Shown here one piece after another: positions 22,654 to 29,106 of a stretch of DNA of 33,567 bases. The notes under the pieces were generated by a model, which worked only from the letters and a program-made list of their open reading frames with translations, did not search any database and was not told the DNA's origin. The stretch's first letter is position 1. The number at the start of each line of letters is the position of its first letter. The stretch spans positions 1 to 33,567 of the forward strand of contig CAYNIY010000017.1 of assembly GCA_964397525.1 (NCBI GenBank), written 5' to 3'. The position numbers and the translations under genes are program-made. Origin of the DNA: Syntrophopropionicum sp964397525 (GTDB lineage: Bacteria; Bacillota; Desulfotomaculia; Desulfotomaculales; Pelotomaculaceae).

Positions 22654-23841
22654 ATGAACCAAAACGAACCAAAATTATTTACCAAAGACTTCATCATTGT
22701 TTCCTTAATTAATTTCTTTGTTGCTCTAAACTATTTCCTATTGATGATCATTATTTCCGAATATGCCATGAGCAGGTTTGGCTCATCGCCGGGTGAGGCC
22801 GGCCTGGCCGCCGGTATTTTCATTTTTGGCGCACTGGCGGCGCGTCTGTTTGCGGGAAGATGGATTGGGCAGATCGGCCAAAAAAAGATGCTTATTACCG
22901 GTTCGGTTTTAAACCTGGCTGCGACAGCCTTATATTTTGGAGCGGGCAGCACTGTCCTGCTGCTCGTGGTGCGGTTTCTTCACGGCATGTCATTTGGCAT
23001 CACCAGTACGGCAGCAGGGACAATTGTGGCTAAAATCGTTCCTATTAAAAGGTGCGGTGAGGGTATCGGTTATTTTGGTTTGAGTGTAACCGTTGCCGCG
23101 GCTATCGGTCCGTTCCTGGGTATGTTCATCAGCCAGCATGGCAGCTATAGTACGATTTTTACCGCCTGTACAATGGTAGCGGCATGTAACCTTGTTATCG
23201 CATTCTTCTTATCCGTCAAAGATGTGAAATTAACAGCAGCACAACTGGCGGATATGAAGGGATTCAAATTCAGTAATTTCTTTGAAGCGAAGGTCATACC
23301 TATATCCCTCGTTTGCATGGTTATTTTCTTTTGTTATTCTAGTATTATTTCTTTTTTCTCAGTGTATGCGAAAGAAATCAATATGGTGGAGGCCGCAAGT
23401 TTCTTTTATATCGTCTTCGCCGTGGTAATCTTTTTTTCGAGGCCGTTTGTCGGGCGATTGTTCGACGCGAAGGGTGAAAACCGAATCATGTACAGTGCGA
23501 TCCTGATATTGATGATCGGGATTATTACCTTCAGCCAAGCCTACAACGGCTATACGCTTTTATTGGCCGGGGCGGTTATCGGCCTGGGATTTGGCGCTAT
23601 CCAGTCCAGCGGCCAGGCGATTGCTGTTAAGTCAACTGAACATCACCGCATGGGGCTGGCAACTTCTACCTACTTCATGTTGGCAGACGTAGGGATGGGC
23701 ATCGGGCCTCTGGTCTTTGGGTCGATTATTCCCTACACCGGGTACAGGGGCATGTACATATGTGTGGCTATTGTGATGGCCGTATGTATGCTGTTATATT
23801 ACCTGCTGCACGGGGTAAAGGCAGGTATGCTGAAAAGTTGA
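22654..23841 (+). CDS. MFS transporter
   Basis: This 395-residue protein has about 12 hydrophobic segments, typical of the major facilitator superfamily of proton-coupled transporters. The N-terminal half has the MFS-type loop RWIGQIGQKKMLITG between helices 2 and 3 and LHGMSFGITSTAAGTIVAKIVP in helix 4/5. The C-terminal half repeats the loop as RPFVGRLFDAKGENRIM. The 12-helix YfcJ/YhhS-like drug or metabolite group is the closest match I can recall. The substrate is not predictable. The ATG at 22654 is 5 bases after GGATTAGG. It is preceded by a mosaic repeat island and followed by a family B palindrome, with no linked enzyme genes. Confidence 0.88.
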   Translation: MNQNEPKLFTKDFIIVSLINFFVALNYFLLMIIISEYAMSRFGSSPGEAGLAAGIFIFGALAARLFAGRWIGQIGQKKMLITGSVLNLAATALYFGAGSTVLLLVVRFLHGMSFGITSTAAGTIVAKIVPIKRCGEGIGYFGLSVTVAAAIGPFLGMFISQHGSYSTIFTACTMVAACNLVIAFFLSVKDVKLTAAQLADMKGFKFSNFFEAKVIPISLVCMVIFFCYSSIISFFSVYAKEINMVEAASFFYIVFAVVIFFSRPFVGRLFDAKGENRIMYSAILILMIGIITFSQAYNGYTLLLAGAVIGLGFGAIQSSGQAIAVKSTEHHRMGLATSTYFMLADVGMGIGPLVFGSIIPYTGYRGMYICVAIVMAVCMLLYYLLHGVKAGMLKS

Positions 23842-23849
23842 AAGCCAGA

Positions 23850-23878
23850 GTGGACAGGAGGGACAGGTACCTTGTCCC
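23850..23878 (+). repeat. REP-like palindrome, family B
   Basis: GTGGACAGGAGGGACAGG followed by TACCTTGTCCC, 9 bp after the MFS stop codon. Confidence 0.88.
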
Positions 23879-23908
23879 ATTTGGCTGCGGCGGAAAGGAG
23901 GGCTTGGG

Positions 23909-24745
23909 ATGCTGGAAATACCGGAAAGTCAAAATATCGCCAGGCAGCTGAACCAAACCATCAAAGGCAAAGTGATCAGGAAAGTCCTGGCGAATGCTTC
24001 ACCGCACAAGTTTGCTTTTTACTTCGGGGACCCGGGCAATTACCACGGCCTGCTGTCGGGAAAAATTGTTGGTGAGGCCAGGGCCGTCGCCGGCTTTGTT
24101 GAAATCGAGGCTGAGGATGTCAGAATACTGTTCAGCGACGGGGTGAACATACGGTATTGCCCTGCAGGGGAGCCGGTCCCCGCCAAAAACCAGCTGCACA
24201 TCGAGTTTGCGGATAGTTCCTCGCTTGTCTGCACGGTTCAGATGTACGGCGGCCTCTGGGTGTACCATGAGGGAGAAAACGACAACAAATATTACCTCAT
24301 CGCCAGGGAAAAGCCGTCCCCGTTGTGCGAGGAATTTGACGAGGCCTACTTCATGCAGCTGCTGTCCGGCGTGAAAAAGAACCTCAGTGCGAAGGCCTTT
24401 CTGGCCACTGAGCAGCGCATTCCCGGCTTGGGAAACGGCGTGCTGCAGGACATTTTGTTTAACGCCGGAATCAATCCCAGGCTCCCGCTTGAAAAGCTGA
24501 CGGATGACGATAAAGCCAGGCTGTTTAAAAGTGTCAAGCAAACCCTGCATAAGATGACAGCCGCCGGCGGCCGTGATACAGAAAAGGACATTTTCGGCTG
24601 CAGCGGCGGGTATGAAACGGTTATGTCCAAGAAGATATTGAGCCAGCCGTGCCCTGTCTGCGGCGGCCCTGTTGCCAGACAGGCTTATCTGGGCGGCAAT
24701 GTTTACTTCTGCCCGGTATGCCAGCCTCTGGAGCGAAGATCTTGA
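23909..24745 (+). CDS. Fpg/Nei-family DNA glycosylase-like protein lacking Pro2
   Basis: This 278-residue protein has the Fpg/Nei architecture: an N-terminal beta-sandwich (1-125), an H2TH helical domain (IPGLGNGVLQDILFNAGINP, about 170-190) and a C-terminal zinc finger with CPVCGGPV and FCPVCQP (C-x2-C, 16 residues, C-x2-C). In active base-excision enzymes the N-terminus is MPELPE, with Pro2 as nucleophile and Glu3 as acid. Here it is MLEIPE: Glu3 is retained but Pro2 is Leu. The protein may therefore be a lesion-binding protein or use another residue. AAAGGAGGG lies 6 bases before the ATG, and this ATG is the only start that aligns. It stands alone after a family B palindrome. Confidence 0.85.
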   Translation: MLEIPESQNIARQLNQTIKGKVIRKVLANASPHKFAFYFGDPGNYHGLLSGKIVGEARAVAGFVEIEAEDVRILFSDGVNIRYCPAGEPVPAKNQLHIEFADSSSLVCTVQMYGGLWVYHEGENDNKYYLIAREKPSPLCEEFDEAYFMQLLSGVKKNLSAKAFLATEQRIPGLGNGVLQDILFNAGINPRLPLEKLTDDDKARLFKSVKQTLHKMTAAGGRDTEKDIFGCSGGYETVMSKKILSQPCPVCGGPVARQAYLGGNVYFCPVCQPLERRS

Positions 24746-24799
24746 TCTATCCATATAATACCAACCAGAACAGATTAAAATTTATGGGAGGATTTTATT

Positions 24800-25120
24800 A
24801 TGATTGTTGCAACAACGGAAAACCTGGCAGGCTATAAAGTAATAGAAGTTAAAGGGCAAGTATTCGGGGTGGTTGTACGCAGCAGGGGATTGGGTGGGAA
24901 TATCGTAGCTGGCCTGCGCTCATTGGCGGGCGGGGAAATCCTTGAATATACTTCTTTGTTAGAGGACTCAAGAAAGCAGGCACTGGACAGGATGATAGAA
25001 AATGCAGCTAAAATGGGCGCTAACGCTGTTGTGATGATGCGTTTTGATGGCAGTGAAATTGGACAATCAATGACAGAAGTTGTTGCCTATGGAACTGCTG
25101 TTGTTGTTGAAAGATTGTAA
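24800..25120 (+). CDS. YbjQ/UPF0145 (DUF74) family protein
   Basis: This 106-residue cytoplasmic protein matches the YbjQ family of small pentameric proteins annotated as putative heavy-metal-binding. Characteristic segments are MIVATTENLAGYKVIEVKG, VVVRSRGLGGNIVAGLRSL and MGANAVVMMRFDGSEI, ending in YGTAVVVERL. No metal-binding cysteines are present. GGGAGG lies 8 bases before the ATG. The next small gene starts only 5 bp after the stop, so the two are co-transcribed. Confidence 0.9.
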   Translation: MIVATTENLAGYKVIEVKGQVFGVVVRSRGLGGNIVAGLRSLAGGEILEYTSLLEDSRKQALDRMIENAAKMGANAVVMMRFDGSEIGQSMTEVVAYGTAVVVERL

Positions 25121-25125
25121 GAAAT

Positions 25126-25332
25126 ATGGAAGCATTTATCGCTGTGGTGGCAATAGCTTTACTGTCCTGGTTTGTCTTTGATAAAAGATTTAAGATGTCC
25201 AAAAACAAGGAAATTCCCAAAGGATACGAGAAAACAGAAGAATCATTTATCGATCCCATAAACAACAAAAGATATCGGGTATATTACAATGCAGCTGACG
25301 GATCGAGATTTTATTATGAAGAGCCTGAGTAA
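25126..25332 (+). CDS. Small membrane-anchored protein of unknown function
   Basis: This 68-residue protein has one N-terminal membrane span (FIAVVAIALLSWFVF, about 4-18). A positively charged stretch and a compact domain rich in Tyr and Asp follow (YEKTEESFIDPINNKRYRVYYNAADG, split by one Asn-Asn turn), ending YYEEPE. I do not recognise a family. It begins 5 bp after the YbjQ-like stop and is probably translated from the same transcript. A family A palindrome follows 26 bp after the stop. Confidence 0.65.
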   Translation: MEAFIAVVAIALLSWFVFDKRFKMSKNKEIPKGYEKTEESFIDPINNKRYRVYYNAADGSRFYYEEPE

Positions 25333-25357
25333 ATTGTGCTCACTAAAGGGAAGCAGA

Positions 25358-25387
25358 GGAAGCAGAGGGGACGGTTCTTTTGCTTCC
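25358..25387 (+). repeat. REP-like palindrome, family A
   Basis: GGAAGCAG and TTGCTTCC arms with a GGGGACGGTTCT core; an extra half-arm GGGAAGCAGA lies immediately upstream. Confidence 0.85.
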
Positions 25388-25403
25388 AAGAAGGAGATGG
25401 ATG

Positions 25404-25772
25404 ATGAGTTTAATCAGCATTTTAGGGTATCTGAATCTGGCTTTGATGGTTTGCCTGCTGTCACCTTTCTTGCTGCGGAGGCTCAACCGGCATGTTTTTC
25501 AAAGCAAGAACCAGCAGCTGGGGAAAACTGCCTCAGTTTTCGCAAGGGCGCATCCCTTCCTGGGACCGCTCCTGCTGCTGTCCGCAATGGTACACGGTTA
25601 CCTGGCGCTGGGCATCATTATGGTGCACACAGGGACTGTCCTCGGGTCGGCGATACTCCTGCAGAATATTCTCGGCATCAGCTTCAAGCTGTCCGGTAAA
25701 CCAGCACTGCTAAAAGTGCACCGGCCGCTGGGGCTCCTCTCCGTGCTCTTCCTCCTGGCGCACCTGCTCTAA
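25404..25772 (+). CDS. Small four-helix membrane protein
   Basis: This 122-residue protein has about four hydrophobic segments: near residues 3-20 (ISILGYLNLALMVCLLSPF), 50-70 (PFLGPLLLLSAMVHGYLALG), 73-92 and 104-120. His residues occur in RAHPFLG, MVHGYL, KVHRPLG and the C-terminal AHLL. Paired membrane His residues could bind heme b, as in cytochrome b561 or ferric reductase-like proteins, but this is inference. AAGGAG lies 7 bases before the ATG at 25404; the ATG at 25401 is an alternative. It lies directly between a family A palindrome and the second mosaic repeat island. Confidence 0.72.
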   Translation: MSLISILGYLNLALMVCLLSPFLLRRLNRHVFQSKNQQLGKTASVFARAHPFLGPLLLLSAMVHGYLALGIIMVHTGTVLGSAILLQNILGISFKLSGKPALLKVHRPLGLLSVLFLLAHLL

Positions 25773-25773
25773 A

Positions 25774-26091
25774 GTGGACAGGAGGGACAGGTACCTTGTC
25801 CACACGATTGGATTGGCGGGATAAATCCCGCCCTACAGGAGGCTCTGCACAGGGTCATCCTGAACGACAGTGAAGATTCTGGTTTTAGATCCTTCGCTCT
25901 GCTCAGGATGACAGCGCAAGAGACCGTTATTGAGGGGGAGCAGGGGGAAGCAAAGGGACGGTTCTCTTGCTTCTTTGTGTTGCTTCTGTTGTTGAATGAT
26001 ATCAAGCAGAGGAAAATGCTCTTGATACATCTATCGTTGTGTGAAGCCAGACAGAGGAATGGGGACACATCCGAATTCATGATATGTCCCC
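25774..26091. repeat. Mosaic repeat island 2 (families B, E, D, A, C)
   Basis: The same series as island 1: family B (25774-25803); perfect GGCGGGATAAATCCCGCC palindrome (25815-25832, family E); family D arms TCATCCTGAACGACAG and CTGCTCAGGATGACA (25854-25913); family A (25946-25973); then GTTGTGTGAAGCCAGACA; and family C GGGGACACATC/GATATGTCCCC (26061-26091). Family A sits where island 1 carries its second family B cluster. No gene is present. Confidence 0.82.
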
Positions 26092-26097
26092 AATACA

Positions 26098-27024
26098 TTA
26101 TTTATTTGCCATTTGACGGGCATATTCGCAGCAGCTGTTGATTCCTGCCTCACTTTGTAAACCGTCGGCCTTTTCATACCTAAAAAAGCCGGTCACCTTA
26201 ATTTGAGTTTCCGAGCCGGCGGCTTTCTGCATAAACTGCTGCACCGTTATCGTGTCGTCTTTAATATATGCTTGTTCCAGCAGGCAATTGGCCCGGTAAA
26301 ACTTTTCAATTCTCCCGGCTACAATCTTATCTATCACTTGCGGGGGCTTGTGCCCGAGATCTCTGTCCTCTTTAACTTCCTGAACAATTTGTGCTTTAAT
26401 CTCCGCCTTTGCTTCGTCGCTCAAATGAAAACGAGAGACATACTGCGGCGCCATCGCTGTGATCTGCATTGCTAACTCCCTGCCGATATCGTACAGTACG
26501 TTGCGCTCAATCTCACCGTCTGCCGCCAGGTTAAGGATCACGCCAAATTTCCCTTTTTGATGCACATAGGCAATCGGCGTATCTCCGGACAAGACCTCAA
26601 AGCGCCTGACCACGATATTTTCACGGAAGGTCGCTGTCATCTTTTGCATTAAATCGCCGACAGTCAGGCCTGGCACTTCTGTTGCGCATTCCAGCAGGCT
26701 GGAGATGTCACCGGGTGTGTGCTCTGCGATGGCCTCTGCGATCTTTTTTACGAATGAGACAAACTCATCGTTTCCGGCGACAAAGTCAGTTTCTGTGTTG
26801 ACTTCCAACAAGACGGCCCGGTTTCCAAAGACCTCTGCATAAGCAATCCCGTCCGTTGTTACGCGGTCTGCTTTTTTCTTGGCCAATTGAAAGCCCTGTT
26901 CCTGCAAAACAGCCAGCGCCTGCTGCAGATCACCATTTGTCTTGTTTAACGCATTTTTGCAGTCCATGATGCCCGCCCCGGTTTCCTGGCGTAAAAATTG
27001 TATGTCTTGAATCTTCATCGTCAT
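26098..27024 (-). CDS. tsf: Elongation factor Ts (probable paralogue)
   Basis: This 308-residue protein matches EF-Ts, the nucleotide exchange factor that releases GDP from EF-Tu. The N-terminal UBA-like module reads LRQETGAGIMDCKNAL (residues 11-26; normally LRxxTGAGMMDCKKAL). The EF-Tu-contacting motif is TDFVAGNDEF (79-88; normally TDFVARN), with D80 and F81 in place. The core ends near MKVTGFFRYEKADG-like sequence, and an extra Cys-containing tail (GINSCCEYARQ) follows. AGAGAGG lies 7 bases before the ATG at 27024; an ATG at 27030 overlaps the PadR stop (ATGA). The gene is not next to rpsB as tsf normally is but forms an operon with a PadR regulator, which suggests a second, regulated copy. 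Confidence 0.9.
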   Translation of the reverse strand: MTMKIQDIQFLRQETGAGIMDCKNALNKTNGDLQQALAVLQEQGFQLAKKKADRVTTDGIAYAEVFGNRAVLLEVNTETDFVAGNDEFVSFVKKIAEAIAEHTPGDISSLLECATEVPGLTVGDLMQKMTATFRENIVVRRFEVLSGDTPIAYVHQKGKFGVILNLAADGEIERNVLYDIGRELAMQITAMAPQYVSRFHLSDEAKAEIKAQIVQEVKEDRDLGHKPPQVIDKIVAGRIEKFYRANCLLEQAYIKDDTITVQQFMQKAAGSETQIKVTGFFRYEKADGLQSEAGINSCCEYARQMANK

Positions 27025-27026
27025 AA

Positions 27027-27578
27027 TCATTCCTCTCTGAAATTATTGCGGATGCCATGCAGCACCTTTTGCGTCCACTGCAGCTCGGAATGGTAAAAGG
27101 TGAAGATATTATCAAATATCATATCTTCGATAAACTTCTCCCGTTTCGTCAGGCCTGGGGCATCTTTCTTCCGCCTCTTTTTTTCCTGCTGCATGATGAG
27201 CTGGGCGTTTAGTTCTTGTTGATATTTTAATAATAGTTCCTCAAATTGTGCGGTCTCTAATTGACCGGCACAAGCCATTTGGATCAGGAAAGGCTTCTTA
27301 AATTCAGGTGCTTCCGGCGGTGTAGAGACAACCCACTCCTGCAATACAGACCGCCCTTTGTCTGTTATTTGATAAAGTTTCTTGGTCGGTGCACCATCCC
27401 GGTGCTGCGTTTCACTGGTCAGCAATCCGTCGCTGCATAACTGCAGCAATGCCTTATAGATTTGGTTATTGTTGCCGGACCAGTACATATAGAGGGATTC
27501 CTGCATTATTTTTTTCAGATCATAGCCTGACATTGGTTCGGCGCTCAACAGTCTTAAAATGGCATAATTAATCAACAT
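27027..27578 (-). CDS. PadR-family transcriptional regulator
   Basis: This 183-residue DNA-binding regulator has an N-terminal PadR winged helix: INYAILRLLSAEPMSGYDLKKIMQ (residues 3-26, in two parts), the recognition region YMYWSGNNNQIYKALLQLCSDGLL and the wing QHRDGAPTKKLYQITDKGRSVLQEW. A C-terminal helical dimerisation domain follows (about 95-183; FEELLLKYQQELNAQLIMQQEK). PadR proteins usually sense small molecules and repress their own operon. GGAG lies 7 bases before the ATG. The stop overlaps the start of the EF-Ts gene, and a palindromic operator overlaps the promoter upstream. Confidence 0.9.
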   Translation of the reverse strand: MLINYAILRLLSAEPMSGYDLKKIMQESLYMYWSGNNNQIYKALLQLCSDGLLTSETQHRDGAPTKKLYQITDKGRSVLQEWVVSTPPEAPEFKKPFLIQMACAGQLETAQFEELLLKYQQELNAQLIMQQEKKRRKKDAPGLTKREKFIEDMIFDNIFTFYHSELQWTQKVLHGIRNNFREE

Positions 27579-27592
27579 AACATTTCTCCTTT

Positions 27593-27622
27593 ATAACATA
27601 TGATAATATTAACATATGTTAA
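27593..27622. promoter_or_regulatory. Candidate PadR operator
   Basis: The perfect palindrome TTAACATATGTTAA (27609-27622) and a second AACATATG (27595-27602) lie 16 bp apart, centre to centre, between the promoter and the PadR start. PadR sites typically contain ATGT/ACAT half-sites. Confidence 0.6.
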
Positions 27623-27635
27623 AAGATTGAGTCAA
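27606..27635 (-). promoter_or_regulatory. Promoter of the PadR/EF-Ts operon
   Basis: TTGACT and TAATAT lie 18 bp apart on the minus strand, 28 bp before the PadR start. The palindrome at 27609-27622 covers the -10 and adjacent spacer. Confidence 0.65.
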
Positions 27636-27748
27636 GTGAAAAAAGGGAAGCAAAAAGAACGTCCCTTTGCTTCCAAGTGAAAAAAGGGAAGCAAAAAGAA
27701 CGTCCCTTTGCTTCGAAAAAGAAGCACAAGAACTGTCCCCTTGCTTCC
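27633..27748 (-). repeat. Three consecutive family A palindromes, two as an exact tandem duplication
   Basis: A 41-bp unit starting CAAGTGAAAAAAGGGAAGCA is repeated exactly (27633 and 27674), each carrying one family A palindrome in reverse orientation. A third, diverged copy (GAAGCACAAGAACTGTCCCC then TTGCTTCC) ends at 27748. The array lies between the divergent PadR and YvlD-like genes. Confidence 0.88.
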
Positions 27749-27826
27749 CTGTTCGGTGGCGCAACCGCAAGTAGTGTAATATAATAAAGCATACTGATAC
27801 TGTAATGGAAAGGGGGAGAAAATGAA

Positions 27827-28165
27827 GTGTTACGCTGGTTTATTAGATGGATTTTGAATATTGCCGCGATCATTTTTACTGCTTCTGTCGTCCCGGGATT
27901 TGACGTGACGGTGGAAGGCGCTGTTGTCGGGTCCATAATTCTCGGCCTGATCAATGCTACAATCCGCCCGATCTTTCTGGTCCTGACCATGCCGATTAAC
28001 CTGGTGACGCTGGGCCTGTTTACTCTTCTTATAAACGGCGTGATGTTGGGGGTTGTCAGCATGATTGTCAGGGGGTTTGACATACATGGCTTGGGAACCG
28101 CAGTTATCAGCGCCCTGGTCCTGACGGTGATCAGTTCTTTGATCAGCTATCTGGTGAAAGAATGA
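27827..28165 (+). CDS. YvlD/phage-holin-4-type membrane protein
   Basis: This 112-residue protein has about four hydrophobic segments and the family landmarks FIRWILNIAAI near the start, LGLINATIRPIFLVLTMPINLVTLG in two adjacent parts (about 43-66), LLINGVMLG and the C-terminal ALVLTVISSLISYLVKE. Proteins of this kind are annotated as phage holin family or YvlD and occur widely on chromosomes, often in envelope stress operons; a true phage origin is not implied. The start is GTG, 8 bases after AGGGGGAG. It is followed after 7 bp by a family B palindrome. Confidence 0.86.
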   Translation: MLRWFIRWILNIAAIIFTASVVPGFDVTVEGAVVGSIILGLINATIRPIFLVLTMPINLVTLGLFTLLINGVMLGVVSMIVRGFDIHGLGTAVISALVLTVISSLISYLVKE

Positions 28166-28172
28166 CCCTTTT

Positions 28173-28201
28173 GTGGACAGGAGGGACAGGTACCTTGTCC
28201 A
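28173..28201 (+). repeat. REP-like palindrome, family B
   Basis: GTGGACAGGAGGGACAGG followed by TACCTTGTCCA, between the YvlD-like stop and the convergent PNPOx-like gene. Confidence 0.88.
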
Positions 28202-28248
28202 TTTTGCTGCGGCAATGATGTGCTTGAAGCTCCCGGCTGAGCCGGGCG

Positions 28249-28680
28249 TCAGATATCCATGTAGGTGCTATTGTCCACGCCATCCAGCAGCAGTAATTTT
28301 TCAGCGCTGACCTGAATAACCAGGCAATTGCTGTCGCCGGCCAGCGCCTGCAGGTTTTTGTACTTCTGCACGAGCTCGCTGATCAGCTCATTTTTTCTGG
28401 GACCATCCTGGATAAACTCAGCCCGGCCATAAACAGTCAGGGATTTTATCGGCTCATTATTTTGCATTGCATCAGTCCTGGTGTCGATCAACAGGCTGAC
28501 CCGCGGGTTTTTCTCGATGTTCTGCTGTTTTTGGCTCCCTTTCAGGGTGAGCATGAATAATTTGGTGCAGCTGTCATCGCTGATGTACTGCATCAGCGAG
28601 GAGTTGGGCTGACCAGCACCGCAGGTGGACAAGACACAAAGATTATTATCTGAAATCATTTTTTTGGCAGTTGTGATCAT
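28249..28680 (-). CDS. Pyridoxamine 5'-phosphate oxidase-like FMN-binding protein
   Basis: This 143-residue protein has the split-barrel PNPOx-like fold: NNLCVLSTCGAGQPNSSLM (about 11-29), LFMLTLKGSQKQQNIEKNPRVSLLID (about 41-66, in two strands), SLTVYGRAEFI and a C-terminal LVIQVSAEKLLLLDG. Such small proteins bind FMN or F420 and act as flavin reductases or general-stress proteins (similar to YdaG/GS26); a true PNP oxidase role in B6 synthesis is unlikely. AAGGAG lies 6 bases before the ATG, and a promoter is seen at 28703. Confidence 0.87.
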   Translation of the reverse strand: MITTAKKMISDNNLCVLSTCGAGQPNSSLMQYISDDSCTKLFMLTLKGSQKQQNIEKNPRVSLLIDTRTDAMQNNEPIKSLTVYGRAEFIQDGPRKNELISELVQKYKNLQALAGDSNCLVIQVSAEKLLLLDGVDNSTYMDI

Positions 28681-28702
28681 GGTGATCTCCTTTTTTTCTT
28701 TT

Positions 28703-28730
28703 ATTATAAGTCAAACTGCTGTCGGCGCAA
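28703..28730 (-). promoter_or_regulatory. Promoter of the PNPOx-like gene
   Basis: TTGCGC and TATAAT are separated by 16 bp on the minus strand, 23 bp before the start codon. Confidence 0.5.
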
Positions 28731-28846
28731 ACAACGGGTAAACAAACATGAACCTTTTTTGACTATGATGTGAATAATTTGCTGGGATTTGACGGCATAG
28801 ATGAAAGTGTTATCTATACCACTGCATTAGGCAGGCTCGATATATA

Positions 28847-28932
28847 GGGACAAGGTACCTGTCCCTCTTGTCCCCTCAGGGACAAGGTACCTGTCCCTCT
28901 TGTCCCCGCGGACGCAGCGGGTAAGGGAGAGG
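28847..28932 (-). repeat. Two tandem family B palindromes before the gap
   Basis: GGGACAAGGTACCTGTCCCT plus CTTGTCCCC occurs at 28847-28875 and again at 28879-28907, then CGCGGACGCAGCGGGTAAGG and GAGAGG up to the N run. Confidence 0.9.
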
Positions 28933-29032
28933 NNNNNNNNNNNNNNNNNNNNNNNNNNNNNNNNNNNNNNNNNNNNNNNNNNNNNNNNNNNNNNNNNNNN
29001 NNNNNNNNNNNNNNNNNNNNNNNNNNNNNNNN
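28933..29032. other. Assembly gap of 100 N flanked by the same 55-bp sequence
   Basis: Positions 28878-28932 and 29033-29087 are identical. A shared 55-mer at two contig ends is what a de Bruijn assembler with k = 55 leaves at a repeat, so the gap may be artificial. Confidence 0.95.
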
Positions 29033-29087
29033 AGGGACAAGGTACCTGTCCCTCTTGTCCCCGCGGACGCAGCGGGTAAGGGAGAGG
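29033..29087 (-). repeat. Family B palindrome and GC-rich tail after the gap
   Basis: An exact copy of 28878-28932: the palindrome followed by CGCGGACGCAGCGGG. It ends 20 bp before the P-type ATPase reading frame begins. Confidence 0.9.
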
Positions 29088-29106
29088 AGGATGCGCTACG
29101 ACTAAA

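Noticed and set aside
23999..24754. A 251-residue minus-strand ORF opposite the Fpg/Nei-like gene
   Set aside because: The plus strand encodes H2TH and zinc-finger motifs in the right order; the minus frame shows no recognisable domain.
25289..25699. A 136-residue plus-strand ORF overlapping the small four-helix membrane protein
   Set aside because: It runs through a family A palindrome and lacks a start signal; the overlapping frame has a ribosome site and membrane helices.
27827..28165. A prophage remnant because of the holin-family match
   Set aside because: No other phage gene is nearby and YvlD-like proteins are common chromosomal membrane proteins.
10298..28201. The repeated palindromes as a CRISPR array
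   Set aside because: Copies are dispersed between genes, lack regular unique spacers, and no cas gene is present.
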